A stretch of DNA of 18,586 bases from Verrucomicrobiia bacterium (GCA_026417275.1 JAOADO010000028.1:1-18586); one strand, 5' to 3'; positions 9,160 through 17,244 are shown, counted from the first letter of the stretch. The notes: generated from the letters alone by a model not told the origin. Numbers and translations: made by a program.

Positions 9160-9176
9160 AAACGCGACGACAAATT

Positions 9177-10280
9177 ATGAGCATAGAACTTAAAAACGTC
9201 ACAAAATACTTCGGCGATTTCCCGGCTGTTTATAACGTCAGTTTTTCAGTCAAAGACGGAGAATTGGTCTCGCTTTTAGGTCCAAGCGGAAGCGGCAAAA
9301 CAACAGTTTTAAGAATGATTGCTGGCCTGGAATTTCCAGATTCAGGAGAAATCTTTATACGCGGCAAAAAAGTCAACAACGTATCCGCGCAACAAAGAAA
9401 TATCGGTTTCGTCTTTCAGAGTTACGCATTATTTAAAAACATGACAGTCTTCGAAAACGTTGCCTTTGGATTAAAAATAAAAAAATGGAAAAAAAACGAA
9501 ATCGAGCAAAGAGTTCAAGAATTGATTGGGCTTCTTGAACTAAAAGGATTAGAAACACGATATCCACACCAACTCTCCGGCGGACAGCGCCAAAGAGTGG
9601 CAATCGCACGGGCGCTCGCGCCAAAACCAAATGTGTTACTGCTCGATGAACCGTTCGGGGCTGTAGACGCAAAAATTCGGCAAGAACTAAGAGAATGGCT
9701 CGTCCATTTGCATCACGACCTAAACGTTACAACAATTTTCGTCACCCACGACCAGGAAGAGGCAATGGAAATTGCAGACAGAATTATCATCTTTAATCAC
9801 GGCAAACTTGAGCAAATCGGAACACCAAGAGAAGTCTACGAAAGCCCTGTTAACGAATTTGTAGCACGATTTATCGGGGTAATGAATGTGCTTGAACTCG
9901 AAATAAAAGATGGCGTAGCTCGGGCTGGAGAACTGGAATTTCCAGCACATGGCCAAACCAACGGACAAAAAATACGCATTGGCTTCCGTCCATACGCCGT
10001 CCAGGTCTCAAGCGATTTAAATAGATTCAAATATAAGGCAATTTTAAGACACACATTTTTTCTGGGAATTATGCTCAGACTGGAATTGGAATTACCAAGC
10101 GGTCTTGTCATAAAAGCAAGAATGTCTAAAGAAGAATACAATCTACTCGGATTGCGAGACGATATACCCGTCTCGTTCCAAATAAAACAATATCGGGTAC
10201 TATCAAAAGAAGGCTCAGAACTGCCGCCAGAGGTCGCTGTAGTATACGACGTTCCATTCATCGGAGGAGACGGAATATAA
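9177..10280 (+). CDS. cysA: Sulfate ABC transporter ATP-binding protein CysA
   Basis: This 367-residue ATPase powers the CysT/CysW importer. All nucleotide-binding motifs are intact: Walker A GPSGSGKT (35-42), Q-loop Gln81, signature LSGGQ (133-137), Walker B LLLDEP (154-159) and the switch His191 in THDQEEA. After about residue 235 a C-terminal regulatory region carries the GVMNVLELE and IGFRPYAVQV stretches typical of CysA/TOBE-like tails. It is last in the operon. No terminator sits directly after it; the nearest strong one is at 10473-10504. Confidence 0.95.
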   Translation: MSIELKNVTKYFGDFPAVYNVSFSVKDGELVSLLGPSGSGKTTVLRMIAGLEFPDSGEIFIRGKKVNNVSAQQRNIGFVFQSYALFKNMTVFENVAFGLKIKKWKKNEIEQRVQELIGLLELKGLETRYPHQLSGGQRQRVAIARALAPKPNVLLLDEPFGAVDAKIRQELREWLVHLHHDLNVTTIFVTHDQEEAMEIADRIIIFNHGKLEQIGTPREVYESPVNEFVARFIGVMNVLELEIKDGVARAGELEFPAHGQTNGQKIRIGFRPYAVQVSSDLNRFKYKAILRHTFFLGIMLRLELELPSGLVIKARMSKEEYNLLGLRDDIPVSFQIKQYRVLSKEGSELPPEVAVVYDVPFIGGDGI

Positions 10281-10358
10281 TAAACCCACCCACCCGATAA
10301 ACGTTAAGATACTTGTCATCTCAACAATTTTAAGCCATTGCAAACAGTGGGAGACTTT

Positions 10359-10376
10359 GTCCCCATAAATGGGGAC
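10359..10376. repeat. REP-like palindrome
   Basis: Perfect inverted repeat GTCCCCAT-AA-ATGGGGAC with 8-bp arms, followed by CTGGCATCC. Similar GGGGAC/GTCCCC palindromes are scattered between genes in genomes that carry IS200-like REP transposases. Only one copy is visible here, so dispersal is unproven. Confidence 0.45.
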
Positions 10377-10472
10377 TGGCATCCTCTTAAATATAAGATT
10401 ATATTTGAACCAGATTTTGGGATTGTGTTGTGTAAAACGGAAAGCCGCGAAAAATGGAAGTTTTCATAGTTG

Positions 10473-10504
10473 AGGGCTGGTCGGGTGACCAGCCCTGATT
10501 TTTT
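10473..10504 (+). terminator. Rho-independent terminator of the sulfate operon
   Basis: A perfect 10-bp GC-rich stem, AGGGCTGGTC / GACCAGCCCT, closes a GGGT loop. It is followed after two bases by TTTTTT at 10499-10504, so it acts on plus-strand transcripts. The minus side has no U tract after the stem, though the hairpin could still slow GH32 transcripts. Confidence 0.85.
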
Positions 10505-10542
10505 CCAGGCAAAGCCTTAAATACAGGATTTGACAATAAAGG

Positions 10543-12618
10543 CTATTTCCACGCAGATTTTAATTTATAAACTTCGAGTTTTGATGGACTGCCTCCCGAT
10601 ATTGAAACGGACTGGTCTTCTGATTTCGGCGTAAACGGAAGGGGAATATACGTCAAACCATCACTGGCAAACACCTCAAGGATTGTTTTATCCACATATG
10701 CTATTAACCTTTGTTTCCCATCCACAAGCGGGGCGGGGGCAGTGATTCCGTTCACACTTATTTCCTGCTTGAGCGGATTATATTTTATTGCGGCGCCGCG
10801 AATGTTCACAACAAATTCCACTGCACCAAACTCAGCGCGCAGTTCAATTAACTGTGCGCGAAAACTCTGAATGTCATTCGCCTTGTTTCCACCATCACGC
10901 AAAGACTTCAATTCATCCACAGGCATCCACGTCATCCGCAAACCCTCTCTGGTCTGCTTTAAATTAAGCTCCATCGGTAGAGACATCGCCTGGTTAAACG
11001 GCATGCCTGGAGTGTCCACCTGAAGCCACCCGATTTGAACCACCCTTCCCTTCGGTTCATTTGAAAAGGTTTGAGCGGCATAGAATCCCCTGCCCCGATG
11101 CCCCTTGAGTTTTGGAGTCTCGGGGACGAACTGCTTTCCATCAAATGAACCAATCATGTAATCACTGCTTGCGGCAGTTAAAATCCATTTACCGGAAATT
11201 TCAAACAAATCCGGACACTCAAAGAACCCCTCAATCCTGGATTGATAAGTCCATGACTTTAAATCCGGCGACGTGTAAAACATAATCCACTGTTTTCTAT
11301 CCAGTTCATCGTAAATAGCCATTACCCACTGTTTTGTCGGTTCGTGCCATAACAGACGCGGGTCTCTGCCCTCATGTTTTACCACAGGATTTTTTTCATA
11401 TTCAGAAAACGTCCTGCCGCGGTCGTTTGAATATAAAATGCACTCGCCACGACCTGTGCTCGTAAAGGCGGCAACTATGAGCTCATTTTTCCCCCTCTTC
11501 CATCCGCTTGTATTGTTTTTATCCACCACAGCACTACCGCTCCACGCCCAGTCGCCGTACCTCGCAGGATAAATCGCAATCGGAAGTTCTTTCCAATGGA
11601 CAAGGTCTTTGCTCACAGCGTGCCCCCAGTGCATGTTTCCCCAGGACCAGCCATAAGGATGGTGCTGGAAGTAGAGATGATATTCCCCATTTGCATACAC
11701 GAGCCCGTTCGGGTCATTATTCCATCCGCGTTTAGGAGAAAAATGAAATTGCGCCCGAAGCGGCTCTTTATAAAGATTTTTCTCGTCCCAGATTACATCA
11801 GATTGCCTGATAAGCGACGGTATTTTTGAATTCTCAGGAATCCTGTTTATGCGAACTTTAATCTTCTTATCTTGCCAGGGCGTTAAATCCAGATGCGCAT
11901 ACCAATCCGGGGCATCCGAAAGTTCAATGTCGAAATCTCTGACGGTTTGCGAATCCACCGTTACAGTTACTCTGCGCCTCGGGGCACCATTTTTTGTCGG
12001 AAAAAGCAGATACTTTTTATTTAACGCAACGTCAATCTCGGCGGCAACCATTCTGGGTATGACATTTGTGGGATTATCGCTCTGAACAATGTGGTCAACA
12101 TTGATGTGTCCCCACCCGCCGGTAGCGTCATCAACAATACGAATTACTGCCTTTTTCCCTTCTAACTCGCGCACATCCCATGCCGCTGGCTTCAACTCCT
12201 CACTACCGCCAGGCTCGGTGTTCGGTCCAACAGCCTCGCGAACAACCTTCCCGTCAACAATCAAATTCATGCACGTTTTGCCCTCGAACCCACCGCCTCC
12301 AATAAGAAAGTTTATGTATTTACGCTGTATAACAAACTCCGGCGATGTAAGCATACCCGTAGAACGGTCGCCATTATAAAAAGAATTCACCAGACCTTTG
12401 CCCAAAAATCCGCTCACCTTCATCTGGTTTGGAAGCGTGCCAGGAGCAGGTCTCCTCCCGAACGCCTCCCCCTGAACTTTCCAATCGCCATAATCATCAC
12501 CCTCAAAATCCGAAATCAAAATATCCGCACGTTGAGAAAAAAGCAATGTCCCTCCGCAAAACATCGCAGTGAAGACCCAGAGCAATCCTGTGCCTCGTTT
12601 CAGATAATTCTTAAACAT
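10543..12618 (-). CDS. Secreted glycoside hydrolase family 32 (levanase/fructan hydrolase type) with N-terminal module
   Basis: A 691-residue exported enzyme expected to hydrolyse beta-fructosyl linkages (levan, inulin or sucrose). Residues 1-29 form a signal peptide. Residues about 33-180 form a beta-rich accessory module starting ISDFEGDDYGDW and ending WGHINVDHI; it looks carbohydrate-binding-like but is unproven. A second beta-rich stretch runs to about 280. The five-bladed GH32 domain spans about 287-570: nucleophile Asp302 in WNNDPNG, transition-state Asp419 in GRDPR and acid/base Glu467 in ECPD. A C-terminal beta-sandwich follows (about 580-690; TILEVFASDG at 645-654). All three catalytic residues are intact. 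No transporter or kinase for fructose is adjacent. The gene diverges from the PepSY-like protein, has no SD and ends in TAG. Confidence 0.95.
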   Translation of the reverse strand: MFKNYLKRGTGLLWVFTAMFCGGTLLFSQRADILISDFEGDDYGDWKVQGEAFGRRPAPGTLPNQMKVSGFLGKGLVNSFYNGDRSTGMLTSPEFVIQRKYINFLIGGGGFEGKTCMNLIVDGKVVREAVGPNTEPGGSEELKPAAWDVRELEGKKAVIRIVDDATGGWGHINVDHIVQSDNPTNVIPRMVAAEIDVALNKKYLLFPTKNGAPRRRVTVTVDSQTVRDFDIELSDAPDWYAHLDLTPWQDKKIKVRINRIPENSKIPSLIRQSDVIWDEKNLYKEPLRAQFHFSPKRGWNNDPNGLVYANGEYHLYFQHHPYGWSWGNMHWGHAVSKDLVHWKELPIAIYPARYGDWAWSGSAVVDKNNTSGWKRGKNELIVAAFTSTGRGECILYSNDRGRTFSEYEKNPVVKHEGRDPRLLWHEPTKQWVMAIYDELDRKQWIMFYTSPDLKSWTYQSRIEGFFECPDLFEISGKWILTAASSDYMIGSFDGKQFVPETPKLKGHRGRGFYAAQTFSNEPKGRVVQIGWLQVDTPGMPFNQAMSLPMELNLKQTREGLRMTWMPVDELKSLRDGGNKANDIQSFRAQLIELRAEFGAVEFVVNIRGAAIKYNPLKQEISVNGITAPAPLVDGKQRLIAYVDKTILEVFASDGLTYIPLPFTPKSEDQSVSISGGSPSKLEVYKLKSAWK

Positions 12619-12705
12619 ACAAATAGTTTGAAAAAAACAATTTTTTAAAACAAGGAAAAATGATAATTGCTGAGAAAACGAGAAATTTTAAAAAAATTCA
12701 ATCGC

Positions 12706-12730
12706 AATATTACAATAATTATGTAATATT
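12706..12730. promoter_or_regulatory. Palindrome in the GH32/PepSY divergent spacer (candidate operator)
   Basis: Inverted repeat AATATTAC - 9 bases - GTAATATT lies between the divergent starts at 12618 and 12749. It overlaps where a promoter for the rightward gene would sit; TATATT at 12730-12735 is a possible -10. It is AT-only apart from two C/G pairs, so chance is possible. Confidence 0.35.
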
Positions 12731-12748
12731 ATATTGATACACTGTTTT

Positions 12749-13549
12749 ATGAAAACAACCAATCGAACAAAGAAGATTGTTACCGCCATTATTGTTTTAT
12801 TATTCTTCGGGATTGGCGTCGCCTTCCTGAACAAGAAGGAAAAAGTATACGTCCAGCCAATCCAGACCGACCTCCCATCTCAAAACTCCTCCATGGTAAT
12901 TCGTGGAAATGAGATTTTTGAAACCCTTACCCCGGAAGCTGTCCCGAAAGACGTGGTTAACATGGTTAAAAAATTCTATCCAGAAGCGCAAATTACAGAA
13001 GTTATGAGAAAAACGGACATCCCCGACGGCGACTCCGAATACAACCTGAAAATAGATTACAAGGGAAAACCCATTCGCGCCCAGATAGATGTAGAACCAC
13101 AGAACAACAATAGAATTGACGGTGAAATAAATCAAACCGTGTCAACAAACGAAATCCCATCAGAGGTAATACAAACCTTTACAAAATACACCCCAAATCT
13201 TGCCATGCAAGAAGCTGAACGGCGAGTGGAATTCGTAAATGATGATTGGCGAATCACCTATCGATGGAATTTCAAAGACCCGGACACAAGGATTATCGTC
13301 ACCGAAAAAGCGGCAAACCAAGAAAACCTCCCTTCAATTGAAATTAGAACCCGTCTAAACGTTGCCGCCATCCCCCAAAACCTGATTGAAACCGTCAACC
13401 GCGTCTACAACAATCCACAAATTGACAATACAGTCGAAAAACGATTCGAAAACAACCTCTCATTCTACAGGTTCAGAATCAGAACAGCCGATGGCAAAAA
13501 ACATGATATTGACCTCTCAGAATCGGGGCAAATCATAAGAAGCAAATAA
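12749..13549 (+). CDS. Membrane-anchored protein with three PepSY-like repeats
   Basis: The predicted protein is 266 residues. A basic start (MKTTNRTKK) and hydrophobic segment at about 10-27 form a signal anchor; no lipobox Cys is present. The rest is probably extracytoplasmic. Three related units can be aligned by eye, each with a Pro-led helix, an aromatic-Pro turn and a beta hairpin ending near a Gly: about 61-127 (AVPKDVVNMVKKFYPEA), 131-198 (EIPSEVIQTFTKYTPN) and 204-263 (AIPQNLIETVNRVYNNPQ). This is the PepSY-like fold pattern seen in small periplasmic proteins of mostly unknown role; peptidase inhibition has been suggested for PepSY but is not shown here. ATG 12749 is chosen over TTG 12734 because it begins the signal anchor directly. 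There is no SD. Confidence 0.72.
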   Translation: MKTTNRTKKIVTAIIVLLFFGIGVAFLNKKEKVYVQPIQTDLPSQNSSMVIRGNEIFETLTPEAVPKDVVNMVKKFYPEAQITEVMRKTDIPDGDSEYNLKIDYKGKPIRAQIDVEPQNNNRIDGEINQTVSTNEIPSEVIQTFTKYTPNLAMQEAERRVEFVNDDWRITYRWNFKDPDTRIIVTEKAANQENLPSIEIRTRLNVAAIPQNLIETVNRVYNNPQIDNTVEKRFENNLSFYRFRIRTADGKKHDIDLSESGQIIRSK

Positions 13550-13585
13550 ATTTACGCTGACAATTTTATAACACAGATATTGCGG

Positions 13586-13608
13586 TTGAACTCTGAACCC
13601 CAGTTCAA
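13586..13608. repeat. Small inverted repeat downstream of the PepSY-like gene
   Basis: Arms TTGAACT and AGTTCAA (7 bp) flank a 9-base loop, 36 bp after the PepSY gene stop. There is no T tract, so it is not a typical intrinsic terminator. The surrounding 13550-13758 spacer has no supported gene. Confidence 0.3.
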
Positions 13609-13758
13609 ACTATACAATCTATCTTCACTACATTTTAATCCTCTCTTATCTAAACTTTATTCAAACAAAAAACCTGACCAGTATCTCCATATCCCCTGCA
13701 CAAAAAACCATCTTTTATTGCTTTTTCTTAAAAGCACGTTAATGATTCAAACAGAGAT

Positions 13759-14139
13759 ATGACCCAATTTTTTGAAGACAACAAAATTGACCGTAAAACC
13801 GCATGGTGGCTTCTCCTGCTTAACCTGATACTGCCAGGGCTTGGCTCGATTCTTGCAAAGAAAAAAATTGGCATTGCTCAAATCCTCCTCTCATCAGCCA
13901 GTCTATCAACTTCCTTTTACTATTTATTCAAGTTTGGACAATGGATTTTCATAAACAGAAACGATATTCTATCTGGCGAATATCCTTCAATTTCACCAGA
14001 GGTAGCGTCAAAAATATGGGAATTTCTCAAACCGATGATTCTCGCCGCCGGAGTATTTATTATTGCTCTGTGCTGGTCGTTATACACAAACTATTCGATT
14101 TTTAGAGAATGCGACAAGACGACTCCCCGCCAGATGTAA
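13759..14139 (+). CDS. Small three-helix membrane protein with NLxLPGLGS motif, function unknown
   Basis: A 126-residue protein with three hydrophobic segments (about 14-33, 37-58 and 90-110) separated by a short basic turn (AKKKIG) and a polar loop of about 30 residues. The first helix ends NLILPGLGSILAKKK. I recall similar uncharacterised small membrane proteins with an N-x-L-x-PGLGS-hmm-basic pattern from Verrucomicrobiota-like genomes, but that recollection cannot be tested here. No catalytic motif is visible. The start has no SD. It lies 209 bp after the PepSY-like gene on the same strand and could be independent. Confidence 0.7.
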   Translation: MTQFFEDNKIDRKTAWWLLLLNLILPGLGSILAKKKIGIAQILLSSASLSTSFYYLFKFGQWIFINRNDILSGEYPSISPEVASKIWEFLKPMILAAGVFIIALCWSLYTNYSIFRECDKTTPRQM

Positions 14140-14398
14140 ATAGTTTTGAACCATTGCCAAAAAACCGATAACGTGTATTTTGAAACTGTCGGAACACTTT
14201 GAGAGAAAGAAAGGATATGGGTATTGGCGAATCTCGAATTCAATCTTCATAAACTACCTCTATTTGTCGCTATAACAAACAGAATTTACAAAAATATACA
14301 CGATTTCTTCGATTAAAACCCACGTTTAATAAATCCCGAATTTGAAATTTTATAAAACATGATTTAGTTATTAAATCTGTCGTTTACGACAATTAGAG
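14140..14398. other. Intergenic region upstream of the esterase
   Basis: This 259-bp AT-rich region has no supported gene. The only structured element is a palindrome just before the esterase start (14378-14391). No terminator for the preceding membrane-protein gene and no clear -35/-10 pair are visible. Confidence 0.45.
14378..14391. promoter_or_regulatory. Palindrome immediately upstream of the esterase start
   Basis: Perfect inverted repeat TGTCGT-TT-ACGACA ends 7 bp before the ATG at 14399. Its position suits an operator or a start-blocking RNA hairpin. Its short 6-bp arms mean chance is possible. Confidence 0.35.
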
Positions 14399-15079
14399 AT
14401 GAAAACAAAATTATTGAACACAGAATTCATACCATCTGCCAGCAATGCCGCGCAGGGCACAATGGTTGTTTTGCACGGGTTGGGAGATTGCAAAGAAAGC
14501 TACCGCTGGCTCCCGCAGGCACTGGAAATGCCATTTTTAAATTATATTCTGGTAGACGCCCCTGACAGATACTTCGACGGCTATTCATGGTTCAACATAG
14601 ATGAAGACCTCGAAGACCCAACCACAATTGCAAGAAGTCGCACCTTGCTTTTCAATTTTCTGGAACAACTCGAACAGGATGGTTATCCGCCCCAAAAAAC
14701 AATCCTCTTCGGCTTCTCGCAGGGATGCCTGATGTCGTGGGAGGTGGGCATCCGATACCATAAAACTTTAGCGGGAATCATTGGAATAAGCGGATGGGCA
14801 TCGAGAAAAAGCGGTACATTAGATTGCTTAAACGAAACCTCGCGCAGCCAACGATTCCTCATCACACACGGTATCTACGACCCACTGCTGCCCGTGGAAA
14901 TAGTGAAAACACAAATCCATGAATTGAAAAGCAAAGGTCTTAAAATTGATTATCATGAACTCCAAAAAGAACACACAATCCTCGGTGAAATAGAAATTCC
15001 ATTATACAAAGATTTTATCAACAAGGTCCTGATTGATGAACCCGTATATGCCAACAATAATCGTTGCAAGCGCCAATAA
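14399..15079 (+). CDS. Alpha/beta-hydrolase of the phospholipase/carboxylesterase family
   Basis: A 226-residue cytoplasmic serine hydrolase with no signal peptide. The fold pattern matches the Abhydrolase_2 phospholipase/carboxylesterase group: MVVLHGLGD (22-30) supplies the oxyanion region, GFSQG (105-109) holds nucleophile Ser107, THGIYDPLLP (156-165) holds Asp161, and the catalytic His is His192 in KEHTI. The triad is complete. Members hydrolyse short carboxylic or thioesters; the substrate is unknown. The final 32-44 bp overlap the rdgB start in another frame, so the two are translated from one message. There is no SD, and a palindrome precedes the start. Confidence 0.9.
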   Translation: MKTKLLNTEFIPSASNAAQGTMVVLHGLGDCKESYRWLPQALEMPFLNYILVDAPDRYFDGYSWFNIDEDLEDPTTIARSRTLLFNFLEQLEQDGYPPQKTILFGFSQGCLMSWEVGIRYHKTLAGIIGISGWASRKSGTLDCLNETSRSQRFLITHGIYDPLLPVEIVKTQIHELKSKGLKIDYHELQKEHTILGEIEIPLYKDFINKVLIDEPVYANNNRCKRQ

Positions 15080-15743
15080 ACATAAAATTAAAGAAATTAA
15101 GGATATCCTTGGCTCCGAATTTGCCGTCCTTGACGCGAATTCATTACCGTCAATCCCGGACGTTATCGAAAACGGCAATACATTCAAAGAAAACGCCGCA
15201 AAAAAAGCTGTTGAATTTGCAAATCACGTTTCAAGCCTGTACAACTCTGGCAAATTCAATTGTTTGAGTTTCCCGATTTACGTGATTGCGGACGACTCAG
15301 GACTTGAAGTGGACGCATTAGACGGTGCGCCAGGAGTTAAATCCGCCCGTTTTGCCTCATTAAACAATAACAACTCCGCATGCGCAGACAACAATTCAAA
15401 ACTGCTTTCCTTACTAAAAGACACCCCGTCCGAACGACGGTCTGCGCGCTTCAAATGCATAATCGCCATTCTGAAAATCGCCAATGAAAATTTTCTAAAA
15501 CACCTGGCAGACAAATATATTACAGACCTTTTGCCATCTATCGTTTATTTCGAAGGCGTATGCGAAGGCAAAATCGGTTTTGAACCGCGCGGCAACAAAG
15601 GGTTTGGATACGACCCATTGTTTTACCCAAATGGATACGACAAAACATTTGCCGAACTCGGAGAAGAGGTTAAAAACAAAATCAGTCACCGCGCAAAAGC
15701 TCTTGAAACTTTTGCAAAGTGGCTTAAAGAAAAGAAATCTTAA
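15036..15743 (+). CDS. rdgB: Non-canonical purine NTP pyrophosphatase (RdgB/HAM1)
   Basis: A 235-residue house-cleaning enzyme that hydrolyses dITP, XTP and ITP to monophosphates, keeping them out of nucleic acids. Family motifs are clear: ASANKHKIKEI near the start, NTFKENAAKKA (48-58), ADDSGLEVDAL (85-95), GAPGVKSARF (97-106), FGYDPLF (190-196) and ISHRAKAL (216-223). It is longer than the roughly 200-residue family norm because of extra residues around 66-82 and 150-170. ATG 15036 is chosen because AAGG lies 9 bp upstream; ATG 15048 would give MPTIIVASAN, which fits the family start equally well. The start overlaps the esterase end. It converges on the DUF1080 gene across 40 bp with no visible terminator. 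Confidence 0.95.
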   Translation: MNPYMPTIIVASANKHKIKEIKDILGSEFAVLDANSLPSIPDVIENGNTFKENAAKKAVEFANHVSSLYNSGKFNCLSFPIYVIADDSGLEVDALDGAPGVKSARFASLNNNNSACADNNSKLLSLLKDTPSERRSARFKCIIAILKIANENFLKHLADKYITDLLPSIVYFEGVCEGKIGFEPRGNKGFGYDPLFYPNGYDKTFAELGEEVKNKISHRAKALETFAKWLKEKKS

Positions 15744-15783
15744 AACCAACTTTTATAACCGCGCAACGCAGGAAAAGTCCAAA

Positions 15784-16473
15784 CTAATCCAATTTCTTCA
15801 ATCGAATATTCCGAAATTGAACTTTAAGCCCACCATCCTTTGCGCTGTGAACCTGCAGTGCTATTATTCCTTTTAACGTCATGGAATCTTTAAGGTCTGC
15901 GGCTTCAACGCCGTTTATCCAGGTTTTAATCGAATCGCCTTTTGCTTCAACACGGATTTTGTTCCATTCATTTTGTTTAAAAGCCTTTTGTGCATCTGGC
16001 TTATTCTTTAAATCAAACAACCACCCTCTCCTGCCTTCGTCATAAATCCCGCCAGTCCATGCACGAGAACTCGGGTCAATTTCGATTTGATATCCATGAA
16101 CCCTGTTTGCAGGAATTTTAATCTCCTTCCCCTGCCATTGAACAACTGTTGGTTTATCAAAACATTGACTGCGAATCTGAACCCCGGAATTCAATTTCTG
16201 GTCCACCTTAAATTCAAGTTCAAGAATAAAATCCCCATATTCCTGCTCCGTGCAAAGGAAACTATTGGGGGTATTTGTGACGGTTTCACCAACAATCACG
16301 CCATCCACGACCGTGTACTTGGCTTTTCCGCCGCGCTGTATCCACCCTTTTAAAGTCTTGCCGTCAAACAGTTCAATCCATCCATCCTCGGCTGAATAGA
16401 CCGAACAAAGAGCCATTCCAAAAGCAATGATTGCACATGCCAGTTTGATAGTTGTTCTCATATTCATGTTCAT
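15784..16473 (-). CDS. Exported DUF1080 (3-keto-disaccharide hydrolase-like) protein
   Basis: A 229-residue protein with a signal peptide (about 1-28, SVYSA/ED) and a single DUF1080 beta-jellyroll. Typical family strings are present: ELFDGKTLKGW (34-44), LNSGVQIRS (94-102), GYQIEIDPSSRAWTGGIYDE (127-146), WNKIRVEAKGDSIKTWINGV (170-189) and IIALQVH (203-209). Some family members cleave 3-keto-glycosides after sugar oxidation, others only bind; activity here is inferred. The family is often expanded in Verrucomicrobiota, Planctomycetota and Bacteroidota. Three in-frame ATGs stand at the start (16473, 16467, 16461); the first is used, with no SD to decide. It ends in TAG. No 3-dehydrogenase gene is adjacent. 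Confidence 0.92.
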   Translation of the reverse strand: MNMNMRTTIKLACAIIAFGMALCSVYSAEDGWIELFDGKTLKGWIQRGGKAKYTVVDGVIVGETVTNTPNSFLCTEQEYGDFILELEFKVDQKLNSGVQIRSQCFDKPTVVQWQGKEIKIPANRVHGYQIEIDPSSRAWTGGIYDEGRRGWLFDLKNKPDAQKAFKQNEWNKIRVEAKGDSIKTWINGVEAADLKDSMTLKGIIALQVHSAKDGGLKVQFRNIRLKKLD

Positions 16474-16650
16474 CTTAATAAATTAGATTCAGAAATACCA
16501 GATTTTCTTCATTCGATTTTCAATCTCAAATCTGCAAGATAAATTCTCACTTTTGGAAATTACAATATACTAATCATCAGTTAATTATAAAAATTTTCCC
16601 GAAATTATACATGCTGGGACACTTCTTGCTTTTTATGTATTCAAGCAATT

Positions 16651-17244
16651 ATGAGAAAGGCGATATTCATAGAGCGCGACGGCATACTGAACCACTGCAA
16701 GGTCGAAAACGCAAAACAAATACCCCCGGTCTGTTCAGTAGAATTCAGAATCAAAACCGAGACAATCAATCCACTGGCAAAACTCAAATCCGCAGGCTTC
16801 ATCATTGTTGTAATCACAAACCAACCGGGCATTTCTCGAGGCTATTTGTTCTGGCATGAACTTGAACTGATGCACAAGCGATTAAAAGAAGCATTCCCAA
16901 TCGACGACATCTTCGTCTGCCCGCACGATGAAACAGATGAATGCGAATGCATGAAACCTAAACTCGGCTTGTACATTGAAGCAATTTACAAATGGAAAAT
17001 TCTTTTGCGCGAATCATATGTAATCAGCGACAAATGGCAGGACGCTTATGCGGCGCGCGCTATGGGCGCAACTTCAATAATGATTAACTCGCCTTTCCTC
17101 CACGATTGCAGACATGACTTTCTGGTCAAAGACCTTGATGAAGCCGTCGAAAAGGTTTTAATCACAAACAAAAACACCGTACGGCATAAACTAATCTCCA
17201 ACAACGACAACGGGAAAATCCATTTCGTTATCGGAGATATTTAA
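16651..17244 (+). CDS. HAD-IIIA phosphatase, GmhB/HisB-N-like, with altered motif I
   Basis: A 197-residue cytoplasmic HAD-fold protein resembling heptose bisphosphate phosphatase GmhB. Motif II is intact (ITNQPGISRG, 55-64). The zinc loop ligands are Cys90, His92, Cys98 and Cys100, followed by KPKLG (102-106). Motif IV has Asp127 and Asp131 in VISDKWQDAYAAR. Motif I is odd: the usual DRDG is ERDG, so the nucleophile Asp is Glu8, read from codon GAG, while the acid/base Asp10 is kept. A Glu nucleophile is not expected to form the normal phospho-aspartate, so activity may be lost or changed. The last 35 residues are a weakly structured tail. There is no SD and no linked LPS genes. Confidence 0.85.
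   Translation: MRKAIFIERDGILNHCKVENAKQIPPVCSVEFRIKTETINPLAKLKSAGFIIVVITNQPGISRGYLFWHELELMHKRLKEAFPIDDIFVCPHDETDECECMKPKLGLYIEAIYKWKILLRESYVISDKWQDAYAARAMGATSIMINSPFLHDCRHDFLVKDLDEAVEKVLITNKNTVRHKLISNNDNGKIHFVIGDI

Larger units (their letters stand above)
10281..10542. other. Intergenic region between cysA and the GH32 gene
   Basis: This 262-bp region separates two converging transcripts. It contains a perfect REP-like palindrome (10359-10376) and a strong rho-independent terminator (10473-10504). About 190 bp lie between the cysA stop and the terminator, so the operon has a long 3' untranslated region or the terminator serves a separate small RNA. No protein-coding frame is supported. Confidence 0.6.

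Noticed and set aside
13580..13762. Possible 60-residue protein after the PepSY-like gene
   Set aside because: Non-ATG start, biased composition, no motif or SD, and it overlaps the next real start; it looks like chance in an AT-rich spacer.
14217..14252. Mini reading frame MGIGESRIQSS with AAAGG close by
   Set aside because: Eleven codons only, and the purine motif is too near the ATG; no supporting context.
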